This document shows positions 4,783-7,648 of a DNA stretch of 7,648 nt, in pieces. This DNA is from Flavobacteriales bacterium UBA1995. Its GTDB lineage: Bacteria > Bacteroidota > Bacteroidia > Flavobacteriales_D > Sanyastnellaceae. The notes under the pieces were generated by a model. The model searched no databases. It was given only the letters and a program-made list of their open reading frames with translations, and was not told where the DNA came from. The stretch's first letter is position 1, and each line of letters opens with the position of its first letter. Made by a program: the position numbers and the translations under genes. The stretch lies in contig DDCX01000039.1 in the NCBI GenBank assembly GCA_002336475.1, positions 1,255-8,902 of the forward strand, given 5' to 3'.

Positions 4783-7648
4783 TTAACGCACCAATGTCAC
4801 GTGGCCGCAGAATTGCCTCGGGCCAGTGCAGAATGGGTTTGTCGTTTCGACTTCGTCAGGCTCTTCGCCACTCAGCGTCAGAGTTACTTTCCAGTTGAAC
4901 ACCTCGTTTTGGGCGAAATAGTCGAACTCATCGTATTGCCCACGGTCTACGTCACCCTTCCAGAATTCATCGTAGTCTTTGGTTTCAAACACGACAGAGC
5001 CCCACCGGTCGAAGACTTGGAATTTGTAGCGCTGGATGAGGTTAACTCCGCGAATGATGGGTTTGAACCCGTCATTGATGCCATCTCCATATCCATTGCT
5101 TGCAGGGGTGAAAGCATTGGGGACAAAAACTGAAATTTTGTCGTCAATCACGATCAGGTCGACCACAATGTCAGAGCATCCAAACTCATTCTGAACATTG
5201 AGCGCCACTTGGTATTCCCCTGGTTCATCATAGCGGTGGAGGGGGTCTGGAATGAAGCTGCCATTGCCATCGCCAAATGTCCAGTTTGTCGCAAAGGCTG
5301 TGTTGCTTTCGTTGGAGAACTGGAAAGAGGTGTTTTCCGGCGAAGCGGCGAGCGGGAGATAGGAGAAGTCGGCCAAAGGGACGGGATGCACGGTAAAGTC
5401 CTCGGCGAGGGCAAGTGTATCGGTACAGCCTTCAGGACTGGTGGCTACGATGTACGACTCGAAGGTTCCGACTTGGTCGATGATCAGTCCTTCTGTGGGG
5501 AGTGGTCCATCGTAGATGCCCTCAATGTAGAGGGAGGTGGACTGGCTGTACGAACTGAGGTTCTGAAAGTCGACGGAAAGGGGGTTGCAACCAATGCGGG
5601 GATTGGCGGAGAGGTTGGCGGTGGGGGCGAGGTGGACGGTGAATTCGTTTTCGGCCAAATCCGCACAGGCATAGCTATTGGTGGCTGTAAGCGAAACGGT
5701 GTAGGTGCCTACCGCATCGGCTGTGAAGGTGGGGGCCGGGTTCGTGATCTCGCCGCCGCCATTGATGGACCAGTTGTGGTTGATGGAACCGATGCTCAGA
5801 TTCTCGGTAACGATGTCCACCGGGAAGAAGCAGCTTTCGACATCTTCGAGGGCAAAGTCGGCCACCGGAGTGGGCAGCACTGTGATCTCCGCTTGCACTG
5901 TATCGGTGCACAATTGGTCGCTCTCTGAGATGAGGGTCACGGTATACTGCACCGGTTCAAGGCCGTTGTTGGCAAAGATGTGGGTGGGGGCGGTCTGGAA
6001 CCCGGGCTCGCTGCCGTCACCGAAGTCCCAGGTTTGGAAGAGGCTGCCAGAGGAGGTGTTGTTTAGTGTAACACTAAATGGAGCGCACCCAAGGCCGTCG
6101 TCCAGGTCTATGGTGGCGACGGGGTTCGGGAAGACATCGACTTCGAGGCTGGACTCGGCGGTACAGCCTGTCAGCGGTGCTTCGGTCGAGAAGGTGACTG
6201 TATACGTGCCAGGCATTGCGTAAGTGTGGGCCGTTTCTAGGCCTGCACTGGTGGCGCCGTCGCCGAAAACCCAGTCGGCATTGCCAGGGTTGTCGCTCGT
6301 GGCCGAAAAGGCAAAAGGAGCTCCGACGCACGCTGACGGGTCTTCAACGGCGATGGTGGCCGACGGAATGGGGTGGACGGTTACGGGCAACTGCAGTGTA
6401 TCGTAGCTGCAGCCGTTGGTCACGAATTGGGTGATGGTGTAAGTGCCAGGGTCGCTGAAGCTTGTGGTGGCGTCAGGGGTGGCCGCGAAATCACCATTGT
6501 CAAAGTCGTAGCTGATGGCGGTGGTGGCACTGCTGAAGTCTTCTACGGTTAGCGAGAGTGGAGCGCATCCGTCCGGGGTGCTTAACGTGAAGAAGGCCTC
6601 GACTTGGTTTGGCACGACAAGTACGTCGCCTGTGGCGGTATCCGCTCCGCATTGGTTGACCCCGATGAGCGTTACGGTAAACACCTGCTCAACGGTGTCG
6701 ACGGCGTACCAGTGGTCTGGCGGATCGGTTCCCACGTAGCCGGTTCCGTCTCCGAAATCCCAAGTGACGTCGTCGGGAAGGCCCACAGAGGCGTTCATGA
6801 TGTTCATCTCGAACGGCGAACAAACGGTGTCCTCCTCAAAGGCGAAGACCATGACGGGGGTAGGGTAAACGACGATGGCGTCGTTCACGACATCGCTTCC
6901 GCACAGGTTCGTCGCGGTGAGGCTCACGGCGTAGTCCACGATGCTGTCGCCTTGCGTGAAATTCAGCGCGGGTGGTGCCTCTCCGATGAAGCCGTTCCCG
7001 TTGACATCCCAAGTGAAGGTGCCGTAGGGCGCGTCGCTCAGGTTGGCGAATTGCACGTCGAGGGGAGCACAACCGGAGTCGGGCGAGAGCAGGAGATCGG
7101 CTGTCGGCGGGTGGGTGATGGTGACCTCCTGATTGGTGGTGTCCACGCACCCGAATTCGTTGTAGGCCTCCAGGATGATGGTGTACGTGCCGTCGCCGGG
7201 ATAGGTGAAAGCCGGCGCATATGCGCTAGAGGTGCCAACGCCGCCGAGGTCCCAATCTTGGCCGGTGCTTCCTGTACTCAGGTTCTCCAAGGGAAGGTCG
7301 AGGTTGGAGCAGCCCAGGGTGTCGGCCGCAAAGGCGGCTACCGGCACGGGGTGGATGGTAACGGCGTGGACGATGGTGTCGCGGCAACCCGTCGCCGGGT
7401 CTTCGAACCAGTAGGCCGGGTTGTAGGCGCCCGGGGCGATGCCGCTGGCAAACGTGCCGGTGGCGGGGTCCAGGACGCCGTTGCCGTACCACGTTCCGCC
7501 CAGAGGGGTGGCGGCGGTCAGGGTGACGGTGCCGAGGTTGTTGCAGAAGGCGTCGGGGGAAGCGAGGTCAAGCACGGGCAGAGGGTCGATGGTCAGTTCC
7601 ATCTCGTCTTCCGTGTAGCAGGTACCGATGCCGTAGGAGAGCAGGTAG
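4783..7648 (-). CDS. Giant PKD-repeat surface protein with T9SS type B sorting domain; 5' end beyond window
   Basis: The frame is open from the right edge to TAA 4785-4783, giving 954 visible residues. The first in-window Met (7602) is internal: 15 residues upstream (YLLSYGIGTCYTEDE) read as part of a preceding domain, so the true start is outside. Numbered from that Met, residues 1-84 form an Ig-like module with a GTWYGNGV core. Nine PKD-like modules of 80-85 residues follow (about 85-820), mostly with a conserved Cys pair. Only modules 3, 5, 6 and 9 carry a canonical W-x-F-G-D-G turn (from about 281, 444, 525 and 774). Residues 821-939 are the T9SS type B C-terminal domain. The protein is expected to cross the outer membrane by T9SS and stay attached or be released, acting as an adhesin or extracellular scaffold; its ligand is unknown. 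Type B cargo often has a PorP/SprF gene nearby, but none follows within the window. Base composition shifts strongly along the gene. Confidence 0.92.
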   Translation of the reverse strand, partial: YLLSYGIGTCYTEDEMELTIDPLPVLDLASPDAFCNNLGTVTLTAATPLGGTWYGNGVLDPATGTFASGIAPGAYNPAYWFEDPATGCRDTIVHAVTIHPVPVAAFAADTLGCSNLDLPLENLSTGSTGQDWDLGGVGTSSAYAPAFTYPGDGTYTIILEAYNEFGCVDTTNQEVTITHPPTADLLLSPDSGCAPLDVQFANLSDAPYGTFTWDVNGNGFIGEAPPALNFTQGDSIVDYAVSLTATNLCGSDVVNDAIVVYPTPVMVFAFEEDTVCSPFEMNIMNASVGLPDDVTWDFGDGTGYVGTDPPDHWYAVDTVEQVFTVTLIGVNQCGADTATGDVLVVPNQVEAFFTLSTPDGCAPLSLTVEDFSSATTAISYDFDNGDFAATPDATTSFSDPGTYTITQFVTNGCSYDTLQLPVTVHPIPSATIAVEDPSACVGAPFAFSATSDNPGNADWVFGDGATSAGLETAHTYAMPGTYTVTFSTEAPLTGCTAESSLEVDVFPNPVATIDLDDGLGCAPFSVTLNNTSSGSLFQTWDFGDGSEPGFQTAPTHIFANNGLEPVQYTVTLISESDQLCTDTVQAEITVLPTPVADFALEDVESCFFPVDIVTENLSIGSINHNWSINGGGEITNPAPTFTADAVGTYTVSLTATNSYACADLAENEFTVHLAPTANLSANPRIGCNPLSVDFQNLSSYSQSTSLYIEGIYDGPLPTEGLIIDQVGTFESYIVATSPEGCTDTLALAEDFTVHPVPLADFSYLPLAASPENTSFQFSNESNTAFATNWTFGDGNGSFIPDPLHRYDEPGEYQVALNVQNEFGCSDIVVDLIVIDDKISVFVPNAFTPASNGYGDGINDGFKPIIRGVNLIQRYKFQVFDRWGSVVFETKDYDEFWKGDVDRGQYDEFDYFAQNEVFNWKVTLTLSGEEPDEVETTNPFCTGPRQFCGHVTLVR
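4786..5142 (-). other. T9SS type B C-terminal sorting domain (gliding motility-associated type)
   Basis: This region encodes the last 119 residues of the PKD protein. It begins with ISVFVPNAFTPASNGYGDGI and continues with a YKFQVFDRWGSVVFET core and an FNWKVTLTL strand. It ends GHVTLVR, close to the usual G-x-V-T-L-I-R terminus. These are hallmarks of the type B (TIGR04131-like) sorting domain, which directs export through T9SS. An extra segment with a Cys pair (C925, C932) precedes the last strand. Confidence 0.93.
5143..7350 (-). repeat. Array of nine PKD-like modules
   Basis: Nine tandem modules of 80-85 residues lie within the surface protein, each opening with a P-x-P-x-A-like strand and closing with a TVH/TVL/TVF-like strand. 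Module boundaries, numbered from Met 7602, are about 85, 165, 247, 331, 411, 492, 577, 659 and 740. Most share an early G-C or C-x-P and a late G-C-x-D or equivalent cysteine. Modules 1, 2, 4, 7 and 8 lack the canonical W-x-F-G-D-G turn; module 8 (about nt 5386-5628) is the most diverged. The copies are related at protein level but not obviously at DNA level, so recent duplication is unlikely. Confidence 0.85.

Noticed and set aside
5209..5928. 239-codon plus-strand open frame
   Set aside because: In-register shadow of the PKD gene; the minus strand here encodes clear PKD modules.
7600..7602. ATG 7602 as the start of the PKD protein
   Set aside because: The frame stays open to the right edge and the upstream residues look like the end of another domain, so this Met is internal.
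1..7648. CRISPR array, tRNA/rRNA, insertion sequence, toxin-antitoxin or defence system
   Set aside because: No regular DNA repeats with spacers, cloverleaf, transposase, terminal inverted repeats or related protein motifs were seen; nearly all bases are in four envelope-protein genes.

Overview
The window looks like a piece of a chromosome from a GC-rich, probably aquatic, member of the Bacteroidota (Flavobacteriales-like). The evidence is a type B C-terminal sorting domain of the type IX secretion system (T9SS), a long PKD array, a secreted Asp-box beta-propeller protein with the Cys-rich 'GCTD..ACNY..' repeats common in marine Bacteroidota, a DUF6090-like membrane protein, and a TAnnTTTG promoter box. 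Shine-Dalgarno sequences are absent or poor. Genus and species cannot be read from this sequence.

Layout from left to right. (1) Positions 1-2629, minus strand: a large secreted beta-propeller protein. Its start and signal peptide are in the window and its C-terminus lies beyond the left edge. (2) Positions 2630-2740: a short divergent promoter region. (3) Positions 2741-3934, plus strand: a secreted protein of unknown function with a bacterial SH3-like domain. (4) Positions 3935-3954: a convergent junction inside a strong hairpin that overlaps both stop codons. (5) Positions 3955-4665, minus strand: a single-pass membrane protein resembling DUF6090. (6) Positions 4666-4782: a short spacer. 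(7) Positions 4783-7648, minus strand: a giant adhesin-like protein with nine PKD-like modules and a T9SS type B sorting domain. Its N-terminus lies beyond the right edge.

All four gene products appear to be exported or membrane-bound, so this is a cell-envelope or surface-protein neighbourhood. The large minus-strand proteins are likely T9SS cargo: direct evidence exists for the PKD protein, while for the propeller protein it is inferred. No PorP/SprF partner, T9SS core gene, enzyme pathway, RNA gene, mobile element, CRISPR array or defence system is visible.

I found no convincing new multi-gene system. The items most worth a second look are the uncharacterised SH3-like secreted protein with a possibly leaderless promoter, the hairpin at the convergent junction, the steep GC gradient inside the PKD gene, and the Cys-rich tail of the propeller protein.
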